The notes under the pieces were generated by a model. It was given only the letters and a program-made list of their open reading frames with translations. It had not been told where the DNA came from and ran no database searches. From Polynucleobacter tropicus (GTDB lineage: Bacteria; Pseudomonadota; Gammaproteobacteria; Burkholderiales; Burkholderiaceae), in the NCBI RefSeq assembly GCF_013307225.1, contig NZ_CP028942.1:744001-808000 (forward strand): a stretch of 64,000 nt of DNA, given 5' to 3'. Made by a program: the position numbers and the translations under genes. Shown piece by piece: positions 39,893-48,817 of this stretch (position 1 is the stretch's first letter; every line of letters starts with the position of its first letter).

Positions 39893-40303
39893 TTAGATGG
39901 CGTTGTAATCGGCGCTAATGACTACGTCTTCTAATGCTGCTTTCTTGGCTAGCTTCAGAAGTTCATTGTCCTTACTGAGCAATAAACAAGGCTTTGAGGT
40001 GTAAGCAAGATTTAAGAAGACCTGATCATCAGGATCTTGGCATTGCCAAGGTGCATTATTAAGCGAATCATCCTGGATGATGGTGGCTAAATTGCGCCAT
40101 TCATTAAGTATTTGCTCTTGAGTAGATTGATTCAAAGAGAAGAGAGGTCTAGAGATAACATCCGCGAATTCCTCAATCGTTTTGGGTGTGGCTAAAACTT
40201 TTAATTGCTTATCTACTAAAGCAGCCTTGATGTGAATTGCTCGAAAGTCATTAAAGACAAATATATCTAGCAACACATTGGTGTCAAAAATAACGGTCTT
40301 CAT
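39893..40303 (-). CDS. PIN-domain putative toxin
   Basis: A 136-residue PIN-domain nuclease-like protein of the COG1569 type. Acidic active-site positions are visible in VIFDTNVLLDIF, TIEEFADV and DPDDQVFLNLA, the last being the characteristic metal-binding DxxD stretch. Such proteins usually act as VapC-like toxins, but no antitoxin frame lies upstream or downstream; the gene follows yaeQ by 16 bases. ATG 40303 is used, with a TTG directly before it. A solitary toxin or a housekeeping nuclease are both possible. Confidence 0.8.
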   Translation of the reverse strand: MKTVIFDTNVLLDIFVFNDFRAIHIKAALVDKQLKVLATPKTIEEFADVISRPLFSLNQSTQEQILNEWRNLATIIQDDSLNNAPWQCQDPDDQVFLNLAYTSKPCLLLSKDNELLKLAKKAALEDVVISADYNAI

Positions 40304-40319
40304 CAAATCAGTTTAAAAA

Positions 40320-40868
40320 TTAATCCTGCTGACTACGCCATATTTCTGGGGTAATTGTCATTTGACCTTGATCCGAGGATACATAGACTTCACCATCCTG
40401 AATGTTTACGTGTAACACCATGCTACGTTCTACTAGCTTATTGAGTTCTTGCGACTGTTCTGCTGGAATGGCAATTACTTGAAGATTGCGAGCGCGCGTT
40501 AATTTATTCGCAATGCCGTCCCACCAAATTTTGCTGGTTTGACCGCCATAGCAATACACAATGACCTGATCTGCGCGACCGCAAGCCTTCAGGATGCGAC
40601 GTTCATCAGGCTGGCCAACCTCAATCCAGAGTTTGATTTGATCAGTGAGGTCCTTGATCCAAAGGTCTGGTTCATCGGTATCACTTAAGCCTTTAGTGAA
40701 AACCAAATCTTCATGGGCTTGCAGTGCGAAAGCGATGATTCTGATCATCATCCGCTCATCAGTTTCAGATGGATGTTTTGCAATGGTGAGGGAATGACTG
40801 CCGTAGTAGTGGCGGTCTGAATCTGCGACGTGAAGGTCGGCTTTATGGATAGTTGCGCGTAGAGCCAT
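40320..40868 (-). CDS. yaeQ: YaeQ family protein
   Basis: A 182-residue protein of the YaeQ family, which has a PD-(D/E)XK nuclease-like fold. The typical start ALRATIHKADLHVADSDRHYYGSHSLTIAKHPSETDERMMIRI and DEPDLWIKDLTDQIKLWIEVGQPDERRI are intact. The cellular role is not settled; it was first noted as a suppressor of rfaH-linked defects. It is the upstream partner of the PIN gene. Confidence 0.92.
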   Translation of the reverse strand: MALRATIHKADLHVADSDRHYYGSHSLTIAKHPSETDERMMIRIIAFALQAHEDLVFTKGLSDTDEPDLWIKDLTDQIKLWIEVGQPDERRILKACGRADQVIVYCYGGQTSKIWWDGIANKLTRARNLQVIAIPAEQSQELNKLVERSMVLHVNIQDGEVYVSSDQGQMTITPEIWRSQQD

Positions 40869-40944
40869 GGGGCATTATCGCCTTTAAATGGACGAACCCC
40901 ATATTGCCGTATCATTTTAGGAATTTCTCAGCTTTGGAGCCCAT

Positions 40945-41931
40945 ATGATCACCAGCATGACTCTAGGAGTTCGCCTAGTAGCGACATTCTTGTTTGGTGT
41001 ATCTGCTTTATTTAGTTCAGCAGCGAATTCTGCTGAAGCTTGGCCAACTAAGCCAATCAAAATCATCGTTCCTTTTTCGCCGGGTAGTGTTCAGGATGCT
41101 CTTGCCCGATCTTTTTCCAATGAGCTTGGTGCCGCCTTGGGCGAAGCCGTAGTTGTGGAAAACAAAGCAGGGGCAGGCGGTACCGTTGGAACAGGAATCG
41201 TTGCCAAATCAAACCCTGACGGATATACATTCTTGTTGGCTGCAGCGAGTCACAATATCAACGGTAGTCTTTTTACTAAGTTGAGTTTTGATCCTATTAA
41301 AGACTTCACTGGTGTAGCCTATATTGGTACTAGCAGTTACATCATGATGATAAATGCAGAGTTTCCTGCAAAGTCGGTGGCAGAGTTTATTGCTCTTGCA
41401 AAAGCAAACCCAGGCCAATACAACTATGCAAGCGCTGGCAATGGCAGTGCCTCGCACTTGGCGATGGCTTACTTTGACAGTATGGCTGGTATTCAGTTGG
41501 TGCATATTCCCACCAAAGGAACTGGCGATGCAATTACTGAATTATTAGCAGGTCGTGCTCAAGCAGTGATTGCAGCGAATGTGGCCGCTTTGCCATTTGC
41601 AAATGACCCGCGCATTCGGTTTCTTGGAGTCTCTTCAGAGAAGCCTTCGCCATTCGTACCAGGTGTTCCGCCCATTGGCAATACTGTGAAGGGCTATGTT
41701 TTTGATAGTTGGTTTGGATTGCTCGCGCCAGCAGGGACTCCACAAGAGGTTGTTAATAAAGTACAGGCGCAAATGAGCAGGATATTGAAACAACCTGAAA
41801 TTATTGAGCGCATGAAGCGCCAGGGAATTGAGATTGGTCGTTTGACTCCCAGTGAATTAAATCAGCTATTGGTTGGAGACTATGTTCGTATGGCAAAAGT
41901 TGTTAAAGCATCAGGCGCAAAGCCTGAATAA
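40945..41931 (+). CDS. Tripartite tricarboxylate transporter substrate-binding protein (TctC/Bug)
   Basis: A 328-residue periplasmic binding protein with a signal peptide ending near NSAEA. Bug-family hallmarks are WPTKPIKIIVPFSPGSVQDALAR, VVENKAGAGGTVGTG, KSNPDGYTFLL and the final LLAPAGTPQEVVNKV. Bug proteins bind small carboxylates or other solutes through water-bridged contacts. No TctA/TctB membrane genes are near, as is common for this large family in Burkholderiales. The ligand is unknown. It precedes the FAD oxidoreductase gene by 23 bases. Confidence 0.9.
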   Translation: MITSMTLGVRLVATFLFGVSALFSSAANSAEAWPTKPIKIIVPFSPGSVQDALARSFSNELGAALGEAVVVENKAGAGGTVGTGIVAKSNPDGYTFLLAAASHNINGSLFTKLSFDPIKDFTGVAYIGTSSYIMMINAEFPAKSVAEFIALAKANPGQYNYASAGNGSASHLAMAYFDSMAGIQLVHIPTKGTGDAITELLAGRAQAVIAANVAALPFANDPRIRFLGVSSEKPSPFVPGVPPIGNTVKGYVFDSWFGLLAPAGTPQEVVNKVQAQMSRILKQPEIIERMKRQGIEIGRLTPSELNQLLVGDYVRMAKVVKASGAKPE

Positions 41932-41954
41932 GCAAATAGGCTGAATTAAGTCAC

Positions 41955-43574
41955 ATGATTCGAATTACCGAACTGCGCTTACCAATCGATCACGCTCCTG
42001 AATCATTGGAGGAGGCAATATTAAAGCGTCTTGGTATTACCGCAAAAGAATTAATTTCATTTGAAATCTTCAAGCGCAGTTATGACGCCCGCAAGAATGT
42101 CTCGCTTGCTTTTATTTATACCGTCGATGTTTCGGTGAAGAGCGAAGAGTCTGTATTAAAGAAATTGGCAAACGATGCTCATATCCGCCCATCGCCAGAC
42201 ACTAGCTATCACTTCGTAGCAAAAGCGCCAGCATCTATTAATTCGGGTGAAGTATTGCGCCCTGTAGTAATTGGGTTTGGCCCATGCGGAATATTTGCTG
42301 CTTTGTTGTTGGCCCAGATGGGTTTTAAGCCGATCGTGCTTGAGCGTGGCAAGCAAGTTCGTGAACGCACTCAAGATACTTGGGGCTTATGGCGCAAAAA
42401 GATATTGAACCCTGAGTCCAATGTGCAGTTTGGTGAAGGCGGCGCAGGAACCTTTTCTGATGGCAAGCTCTATAGTCAAATTAAAGACCCAAAGTTTTAT
42501 GGGCGCAAGGTCATCAATGAGTTCGTGAAAGCGGGGGCTCCCCCAGAAATTCAATATGTAGCTAAGCCCCATATCGGCACCTTCCGCTTGGTAGGTATGG
42601 TGGAAAAGATTCGCCAAGAAATCATTGATTTGGGTGGTGAAATCCGCTTTTCACAAAAAGTGATTGGCTTCGATATAAAAAATGAGCAAATCACTGGCGT
42701 CAAAATTGAGGGGCATCCAGATTTACCAGCCAGTCATGTTGTTCTTGCCTTGGGACATAGTGCGCGCGATACTTTTAAAGCATTGCATGATGCTGGCGTC
42801 TTTATGGAGGCCAAGCCATTTTCAGTAGGATTCCGTATTGAGCATCCGCAGTCCTTAATTGATAAGGCGCGTTTAGGTCCTCATGCCGGCAATGAGTTAA
42901 TTGGTGCCGCCGACTACAAGTTAGTTCACCATGCCAAGAATGGACGCTCTGTCTATAGCTTCTGTATGTGCCCTGGCGGAACTGTGGTTGCTGCAACATC
43001 AGAGCCTAATCGCGTTGTGACCAATGGTATGAGCCAGTATTCTCGGAATGAGCGCAATGCTAATGCGGGGATCGTAGTTGGCATTACGCCAGAAGACTAT
43101 CCAGGTGGTCCGTTAGCGGGAATAGAATTTCAGCGCCAAATTGAATCAAAAGCGTTTGAGCTTGGCGGTGGAACCTATGAAGCGCCAGGCCAATTGGTGG
43201 GGGACTTTATCGAAGGTAGGCCATCAACTGAGTTTGGCAGAGTGATTCCATCTTACAAGCCTGGAGTTCATTTAACGGATTTGGCTCAAGCATTGCCGTC
43301 ATATGCAATCGAAGCCATTCGAGAAGCTTTACCTGCTTTTGAAAAGCAGATTAAGGGCTTTTCAATGAAGGATGCTGTATTGACTGGGGTTGAGACTAGA
43401 ACTTCTTCGCCATTACGTATTACACGTGGACCCAATTTCCAGAGTCTTAATATCAAAGGCCTATATCCTGCAGGAGAGGGTGCTGGTTATGCAGGTGGAA
43501 TCTTGTCAGCTGGCGTCGATGGGATTAAAGTAGCAGAAGCAGTAGCACTAGATTATTTAGAATCCACACACTAA
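41955..43574 (+). CDS. FAD-dependent oxidoreductase (COG2509 type)
   Basis: A 539-residue protein. An N-terminal ferredoxin-like part (about 1-95) precedes a dinucleotide-binding motif in VVIGFGPCGIFAALLLAQMG. The conserved GEGGAGTFSDGKLYS, the cysteine-containing VYSFCMCPGGTVVAA and a C-terminal FAD motif LYPAGEGAGYAGGILSAGVDG follow. These are marks of the COG2509 FAD dehydrogenase family. The reaction is not known. It stands between a TctC gene and hemN (9 bases downstream), and may share their transcript. Confidence 0.85.
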   Translation: MIRITELRLPIDHAPESLEEAILKRLGITAKELISFEIFKRSYDARKNVSLAFIYTVDVSVKSEESVLKKLANDAHIRPSPDTSYHFVAKAPASINSGEVLRPVVIGFGPCGIFAALLLAQMGFKPIVLERGKQVRERTQDTWGLWRKKILNPESNVQFGEGGAGTFSDGKLYSQIKDPKFYGRKVINEFVKAGAPPEIQYVAKPHIGTFRLVGMVEKIRQEIIDLGGEIRFSQKVIGFDIKNEQITGVKIEGHPDLPASHVVLALGHSARDTFKALHDAGVFMEAKPFSVGFRIEHPQSLIDKARLGPHAGNELIGAADYKLVHHAKNGRSVYSFCMCPGGTVVAATSEPNRVVTNGMSQYSRNERNANAGIVVGITPEDYPGGPLAGIEFQRQIESKAFELGGGTYEAPGQLVGDFIEGRPSTEFGRVIPSYKPGVHLTDLAQALPSYAIEAIREALPAFEKQIKGFSMKDAVLTGVETRTSSPLRITRGPNFQSLNIKGLYPAGEGAGYAGGILSAGVDGIKVAEAVALDYLESTH

Positions 43575-43583
43575 TAAGCGTAC

Positions 43584-45011
43584 ATGAGCTCCAGCGCACC
43601 TCAAGGACAAACAAAAGGAAATACACAGGAAAAAGAAGTCTTGTTTCATCCTGAGTTGCTCCAGAAATTTGATATCAATGGACCGCGCTATACATCCTAT
43701 CCAAGCGCCGATCGGTTTCATAATGAATTCTCAGAGCAAGATTATCTGGGGGCTCTCAAGCGAGTAGCAGGCGTTAACGAGCCTTTATCGCTGTATTTTC
43801 ATTTGCCGTTTTGCCCCAACATTTGTTACTACTGCGGTTGTAACAAAATCATCACTAAAGATCATGGGCGTAGTGCCAAATACATCAAGTACCTGGCAAA
43901 AGAAATGGCGATGGTTTGCGATGCAATGGGTGTTAATAAAAAAATTCCCATTACACAACTGCACTGGGGTGGTGGTACACCTACTTTTCTATCTCATGAA
44001 GAGATGATTGAGTTAATGCAACATACTCGGCAGCACTTTGACTTATTACCAGGTGGCGAGTATTCCATTGAGATCGATCCGCGTAGAGTGTCCGAGGCAG
44101 ACATTAAGCTTTTGGCCGATCTTGGCTTTAACCGCATCAGTTTGGGTGTGCAGGATTTCAATTTAGCGGTGCAGGAAGCAGTACATCGCGTTCAAACCAT
44201 TGAAGAAACCCAGGCTGTAATGGATTGGTCTCGTAAGTATGGCTTTAAATCTCGTAGCGTTGATTTGATTTATGGCTTGCCCAAGCAAACCCCAGAGACT
44301 TTTAAAGAAACTGTTGATGCGGTGCTGAAGATGAATCCGGATCGCCTCTCGGTATACAACTACGCTCACTTGCCGCATATTTTTAAACCACAACGTCGTA
44401 TTGCTGAAGCAGATCTTCCGCCAGCTGCGGCTAAACTGGATATTCTGTCCAACACGATCGAGAGGTTGGGTGAAGCGGGCTATCAATTTATTGGCATGGA
44501 TCACTTTGCGAAACCTGATGATGAATTGGCGATCGCGCAAAGAGAGGGGAAGTTGCACCGTAACTTCCAGGGTTATTCCACACAAGCCGAGTGCGATCTA
44601 TTGGCTTTTGGAATTTCTTCTATTGGCAAAGTAGATGACTGCTACTCTCAGAATGTGCGCACTTTGGATGAGTATTACGCTGCGCTAGATTCTGGTCATC
44701 TTCCAGTATTGAGGGGTTTGCGCTTAGATCAAGATGATTTAATGCGCCGAGAATTGATCGGCGAGTTAATGTGCCAGTTCAATCTAGATACAAAGCGCTT
44801 TGCAGGCCAACACCAGATCGACTTTCAGACATATTTCAAAAAAGAGATAGAAGAGCTTAAAGACCTAGAGAAGGCTGGCCTATTGGAGTGGCGTGAAGAA
44901 GATATTTATGTGCCCATTAAAGGCCGCCTACTAGCAAGGCGTGTTGCGATGACATTTGATCGTCATCTAAGAGAGTCACAAGCTAAAGGCACGTACTCCA
45001 AAGTGCTTTAG
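43584..45011 (+). CDS. hemN: Oxygen-independent coproporphyrinogen III dehydrogenase
   Basis: Radical-SAM enzyme converting coproporphyrinogen III to protoporphyrinogen IX in heme synthesis without oxygen. The 4Fe-4S motif CPNICYYCGC (Cys77, 81, 84, with Cys86) lies in the HemN context YFHLPFCPN, and GPRYTSYPSADRF is the typical N-terminal signature. Length 475 is close to E. coli HemN (457), with a longer N-terminus. The next gene has FNR-type boxes, consistent with a low-oxygen theme here. Confidence 0.94.
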   Translation: MSSSAPQGQTKGNTQEKEVLFHPELLQKFDINGPRYTSYPSADRFHNEFSEQDYLGALKRVAGVNEPLSLYFHLPFCPNICYYCGCNKIITKDHGRSAKYIKYLAKEMAMVCDAMGVNKKIPITQLHWGGGTPTFLSHEEMIELMQHTRQHFDLLPGGEYSIEIDPRRVSEADIKLLADLGFNRISLGVQDFNLAVQEAVHRVQTIEETQAVMDWSRKYGFKSRSVDLIYGLPKQTPETFKETVDAVLKMNPDRLSVYNYAHLPHIFKPQRRIAEADLPPAAAKLDILSNTIERLGEAGYQFIGMDHFAKPDDELAIAQREGKLHRNFQGYSTQAECDLLAFGISSIGKVDDCYSQNVRTLDEYYAALDSGHLPVLRGLRLDQDDLMRRELIGELMCQFNLDTKRFAGQHQIDFQTYFKKEIEELKDLEKAGLLEWREEDIYVPIKGRLLARRVAMTFDRHLRESQAKGTYSKVL

Positions 45012-45028
45012 GGTAAACCTCAGTCAAT

Positions 45029-45042
45029 TTGATCTAGATCAA
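45029..45042. promoter_or_regulatory. FNR/Anr-type box 1 upstream of ompW
   Basis: TTGATCTAGATCAA is a perfect match to the FNR consensus TTGAT-N4-ATCAA, 18 bases after hemN and centred about 142 bases before the ompW ATG. Confidence 0.7.
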
Positions 45043-45100
45043 ATAAGGGGCAAAACACTGTTGCTTTAAAACCAATAAAAAATTTTCGACGCCAACCAAT

Positions 45101-45114
45101 TTGATTTAAGTCAA
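45101..45114. promoter_or_regulatory. FNR/Anr-type box 2 upstream of ompW
   Basis: TTGATTTAAGTCAA, one half-site base off consensus, centred 70 bases before the ompW ATG and 72 bases from box 1. The position fits an activator site at about -41 of a start near 45149. Confidence 0.65.
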
Positions 45115-45127
45115 ATTCCCCCAAGAG

Positions 45128-45161
45128 TATCAATTTCAAAATGAATGCATCGAAATTGATA
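45128..45161 (+). repeat. Inverted repeat in the ompW leader
   Basis: TATCAATTTC (45128-45137) and GAAATTGATA (45152-45161) are a perfect 10-bp inverted repeat with a 14-base spacer, ending just before the AAAAAGG ribosome site. It could be an mRNA stem-loop or a protein site. Confidence 0.55.
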
Positions 45162-45177
45162 ACAAAAAGGAATCATC

Positions 45178-45858
45178 ATGCGTCTTAAATCACTAGTAGC
45201 AGCAATGGCTGCGGTAGCTTCCTTAGTCCCAATCGCAGCACACGCTGCCGAAGAAAATCCTTGGATGGTTCGCGTTCGCGCGACAGACCTGCTTTGGCAG
45301 AATGGTCAATCGAATGGCGGAACTAATGGCTTAAATGCAGGCGTTCAAACAAATAATGTGCGAGCCAAAAATCAATGGATTCCGGAATTTGATATTTCTT
45401 ATTTCTTTACAAAAAATATTGCAGCTGAATTAGTTCTTACTTACCCACAGCGTGTCAATATTTACTCAAATCTAACTGCTGGACCAACAGGTACAATTAC
45501 TGCTTTGCCTCCATCACTTTTATTGCAATATCACTTTACAGACTTGGGCGCATTTAAGCCTTATGTGGGTGCTGGCGTGAACTACACCATATTTAGCAAT
45601 AGAAATAACTTTTCCTTTGCGGCTGGCGGAACTAATTACCCAAATTCTCTTACTGTAAACCAATCAAGCGTTGGCGCAGTCTTCCAGGTAGGTGCAGACT
45701 ATATGTTGGATAAAAATTGGGGTATGAATGTGGATGTTAAATACGCAACGATGAGTACTGAAGTAAATGGTGCGGGTCCGCTAGCTAGTGCTGGTAGCAT
45801 CGGCAAGTTAACGCTTAATCCCATCATGCCTTCTGTTGGCGTGACTTACAAGTTCTAA
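45178..45858 (+). CDS. ompW: OmpW family outer-membrane protein
   Basis: A 226-residue eight-stranded beta-barrel. It has a signal peptide ending AAHA23, then NPWMVRVRATDLLW, PEFDISYFFTKNIAAELVLTYPQ, LPPSLLLQYHF and GAFKPYVGAGVNYT, all OmpW signatures, ending in the barrel-type phenylalanine VTYKF. OmpW forms a narrow hydrophobic channel and is often oxygen-regulated; two FNR-type boxes precede it here. A strong terminator follows. Confidence 0.93.
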   Translation: MRLKSLVAAMAAVASLVPIAAHAAEENPWMVRVRATDLLWQNGQSNGGTNGLNAGVQTNNVRAKNQWIPEFDISYFFTKNIAAELVLTYPQRVNIYSNLTAGPTGTITALPPSLLLQYHFTDLGAFKPYVGAGVNYTIFSNRNNFSFAAGGTNYPNSLTVNQSSVGAVFQVGADYMLDKNWGMNVDVKYATMSTEVNGAGPLASAGSIGKLTLNPIMPSVGVTYKF

Positions 45859-45880
45859 GAATTCAGTTCTTAGTATCTTG

Positions 45881-45908
45881 AAATAGAGCCCCTTAGGGGC
45901 TCTATTTT
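45881..45908. terminator. Terminator after ompW
   Basis: A 12-bp stem (45881-45892 with 45896-45907), loop TTA and a T-rich end. It also serves the convergent kinase gene. Confidence 0.9.
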
Positions 45909-46504
45909 TATTTGATCAGGGCATTGATGAGTTCTTCAAACTTTGCCTGATTAAAATTCAGATTATCAAATCGTTGAATGCTTGAATGCTGGGGTGGATC
46001 AATCCTGCGTTTGGCATATTCATCCCAATGGGCGAGCTTCCATTGATCTCGTGGATCATCACGTTTTTCCATTCGACTCTTTGCTTCGCTTTCTTCAAGA
46101 TCAATCCAGGCAATGGATATCTTTGTTTGTGCTGGAATGCCAAGTGCTTCAGGGTTAAACATGCGGCCACTTTGAATCTCTTTTGAAAATGGCCCTACCA
46201 AAATGACATTGACACCCAACAACAAATTCTCTCGAGTAATATCGATTAAGCCTTGATATTCCCAATCCCTCAAATTTTGAAGATAGTAGGGGCTATCGCG
46301 ATCATTGGGGTTCTGGGTTGTTAGCCCCATCACATGAGCGCTAAAAGCGCCATAGACAGTGTCTTTATCTAAAAAGAAAAAATCTTCGCCAGTGCTTTCA
46401 ATAATAAGAGGCAGAGCTCTTTTAGCTAGTGTGGATTTACCTGTTCCAGCATGTCCTGCGAAAAGGATGAGCCGAGGGGCGGAGGGGGTAAGTTTGCAGA
46501 CCAT
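45908..46504 (-). CDS. P-loop ATPase/kinase (AAA_33, zeta-toxin-like)
   Basis: A 198-residue P-loop protein with Walker A GHAGTGKST at residues 17-25 and a kinase-like layout: LDKDTVYGAF (Walker-B-like acidic stretch) and a lid region rich in Arg (AKSRMEKRDDPRDQWK). The type is the AAA_33 group, related to polynucleotide kinases and zeta toxins. No antitoxin is visible. The substrate is unknown. It is transcribed divergently from uup. Confidence 0.75.
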   Translation of the reverse strand: MVCKLTPSAPRLILFAGHAGTGKSTLAKRALPLIIESTGEDFFFLDKDTVYGAFSAHVMGLTTQNPNDRDSPYYLQNLRDWEYQGLIDITRENLLLGVNVILVGPFSKEIQSGRMFNPEALGIPAQTKISIAWIDLEESEAKSRMEKRDDPRDQWKLAHWDEYAKRRIDPPQHSSIQRFDNLNFNQAKFEELINALIK

Positions 46505-46571
46505 TTGGTATTAGTCTCGCAGAAAATGGGAGAAATTTCTTCTATTTCTCTGAAGTGACGATAATGTCGCC

Positions 46572-48488
46572 ATGGCTTTAATCGTACTAACTGATGCAAA
46601 ACTGGCTTTTGGCCATGTAGACCTCCTTGCTAACACTGCTTTTTCTCTCGAATCGGGCGAGCGCGTAGGCTTAATTGGCCGTAACGGCACCGGCAAATCT
46701 TCTTTGCTGAAGATCCTAGCTGGCATAGAGAAAATGGATGATGGACTCTTGCAGTATCAGCAAGAGCTTCGTATTGCATATGTTCCTCAAGAGCCTATAT
46801 TTGAGGCAGAAGAAACAGTATTTGAGGCGGTTTCCAAGGGTGTTGCCGAAGCAAAGGCTTTGCGTGAGGAGTATGAGGCCCTTAGCGTTGGGGAATGGGA
46901 TGATGCTGCTCATCATCGCTTGGATGAAGTTCAATCCAAACTCGAAGCGTTGAGTGGATGGAACTGGGAGCAGCGCGTTCACGAAACTCTAGATCGCTTG
47001 CATTTAGATGCTGACGTCAAAATCAGCAATTTATCTGGCGGTACAAAAAAACGGGTGGCACTTGCTAGGGCATTGGTTGAAGTTCCGGATGTTCTATTGT
47101 TAGATGAGCCAACCAACCACTTGGATTTAGATTCGATTGCGTGGCTAGAAGAGCTTCTGAAAGAATATCAAGGCTCTGTGATTCTGATTACACACGATCG
47201 AGCATTTTTGGATAATGTTTGTACGCAAATAGTGGAGCTAGATCGTGGAATACTACGCAGCTATCCTGGAAACTTCACGCAATACGAAGTTCTTAAAGAG
47301 CAAGAGCTAAGCGCAGAATCTTTGGCCAACGCTAGAGCTGACAAGCTCTTGGCACAAGAAGAGGTTTGGATACGTAAGGGCGTTGAAGCAAGACGCACTC
47401 GCAGCGTAGCCCGTATTGCCCGCTTGGAAAAGTTACGCGCCAGTCGCGCTGAGCGGAGAGATGCGATGGGTCAGGTGAAGCTTGCCGTTTCTGCTGGTGA
47501 GCGCAGTGGCAAGATTGTTGCCGAGTTACAAAACGTCAGCAAGTCTTACGACAAGCCAATTGTGAAGGATTTCACGGCTACGATATTGCGTGGGGATAAG
47601 GTGGGCTTGCTTGGTCCAAATGGCGCCGGCAAAACTACTTTACTGAAATTGATTCTGGGGACGATTGCGCCAGACTCTGGTTCTGCAACCATGGGCACCC
47701 GTATTGAAGTAGCCTACTTTGACCAGATGCGCGAAGGTCTTAATCTCAATGCATCTCTAGAAGACTGCATCAGCCCTGGTAGTGAATGGATTGAAATTAA
47801 TGGCAATAAGAAACACGTTAAAAGTTATTTGAGTGATTTCTTATTCGCGCCAGAGAGAACCAATTCACCGGTAAGTACACTGTCTGGTGGCGAGCGCAAT
47901 CGCCTTTTATTGGCGCGCTTATTTGCAAGACCTGCAAATGTGCTGGTTTTGGATGAACCAACAAACGATTTAGATATTGATACCCTCGATTTACTCGAGC
48001 AATTGTTACAAGATTACAAAGGAACTGTTTTCTTGGTCAGTCATGATCGATATTTCTTGGATAACGTAGTTACTAGCATCATCGCCAATGAAGGCGATGG
48101 CTTCTGGCGTGAGTACGAGGGTGGCTACGAAGACTGGAAGATACAAAAAGCACGTTCAGAGCAATTACGTGCAGCCAACCAAAGTCAAAAGGTTCCTGCA
48201 AGGCAAGAGCCTGCGCCAACCTCGACCCCAACTCCTAAACCAGTAGCCAAAAATAACGTGCAGAAGCTAAATGGCAAAGAGCGGCAAGAGTTAGAAGGGT
48301 TGCCAGCTCTAATTGAAGAGTTGGAGACTGAGCAAGCGGATATTGGAATTGCGATGAGCAATCCTGATTTATATAAGAACGAGCCAGAATTAGCTGCCAG
48401 TATGCAGGCGCGCTTGAGTGAGATTACAGATCGGCTTGATCAAAAGTTGCAGCGCTGGGAAGCTTTGCTAAGTCGCTCAGAATCTTAA
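46572..48488 (+). CDS. uup: ABC-F ATPase Uup
   Basis: A 638-residue ABC-F protein with two ATPase domains. Walker A motifs are GRNGTGKSS and GPNGAGKTT, with signatures LSGGTKKRVALARAL and LSGGERNRLLLARLF, the Arg/Lys-rich linker between the domains, and a C-terminal coiled coil (about residues 560-635) characteristic of Uup. Uup acts on ribosomes and branched DNA intermediates and is a soluble, non-transport ABC protein. It is convergent with cbpM, with only 4 bases between stops. Confidence 0.9.
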   Translation: MALIVLTDAKLAFGHVDLLANTAFSLESGERVGLIGRNGTGKSSLLKILAGIEKMDDGLLQYQQELRIAYVPQEPIFEAEETVFEAVSKGVAEAKALREEYEALSVGEWDDAAHHRLDEVQSKLEALSGWNWEQRVHETLDRLHLDADVKISNLSGGTKKRVALARALVEVPDVLLLDEPTNHLDLDSIAWLEELLKEYQGSVILITHDRAFLDNVCTQIVELDRGILRSYPGNFTQYEVLKEQELSAESLANARADKLLAQEEVWIRKGVEARRTRSVARIARLEKLRASRAERRDAMGQVKLAVSAGERSGKIVAELQNVSKSYDKPIVKDFTATILRGDKVGLLGPNGAGKTTLLKLILGTIAPDSGSATMGTRIEVAYFDQMREGLNLNASLEDCISPGSEWIEINGNKKHVKSYLSDFLFAPERTNSPVSTLSGGERNRLLLARLFARPANVLVLDEPTNDLDIDTLDLLEQLLQDYKGTVFLVSHDRYFLDNVVTSIIANEGDGFWREYEGGYEDWKIQKARSEQLRAANQSQKVPARQEPAPTSTPTPKPVAKNNVQKLNGKERQELEGLPALIEELETEQADIGIAMSNPDLYKNEPELAASMQARLSEITDRLDQKLQRWEALLSRSES

Positions 48489-48492
48489 AGAA

Positions 48493-48813
48493 CTAGTCGC
48501 CGCGATGAAGTTGTGAGCGTAACTGCGCAATTTCATCGAGCAGATCAAGGGCTAAAGCAACGCCAGGAACATTTAACTCGAGATCGTGGGTGAGGTGAGC
48601 GGCAGTCTTAGCTCTACGCAAAGAATCTCCACTAAAACGCCAGTCTTCTGGTGATGAGCCAGTAGGGCTTAGTACCCCCTCAGTCACCCAAGCCATGATT
48701 AAATCTTCTGGCGTACGTGATGCGTGTGAGAGCTCAACAATGCTCATATGCACTTCATTCTCGACAACGCTACCTTCAATCCAAGTGATATTGCTTGTGT
48801 TTATTTGTGTCAT
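48493..48813 (-). CDS. cbpM: Chaperone modulator CbpM
   Basis: A 106-residue protein with a MerR-like N-terminal fold (SIVELSHASRTPEDLIMAWVTEGVLSP) and a C-terminal helix (VALALDLLDEIAQLRSQLH), as in CbpM, which binds and inhibits the J-domain of CbpA. It lies 4 bases downstream of cbpA, the usual cbpAM order. Confidence 0.88.
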   Translation of the reverse strand: MTQINTSNITWIEGSVVENEVHMSIVELSHASRTPEDLIMAWVTEGVLSPTGSSPEDWRFSGDSLRRAKTAAHLTHDLELNVPGVALALDLLDEIAQLRSQLHRGD

Positions 48814-48817
48814 GGCA

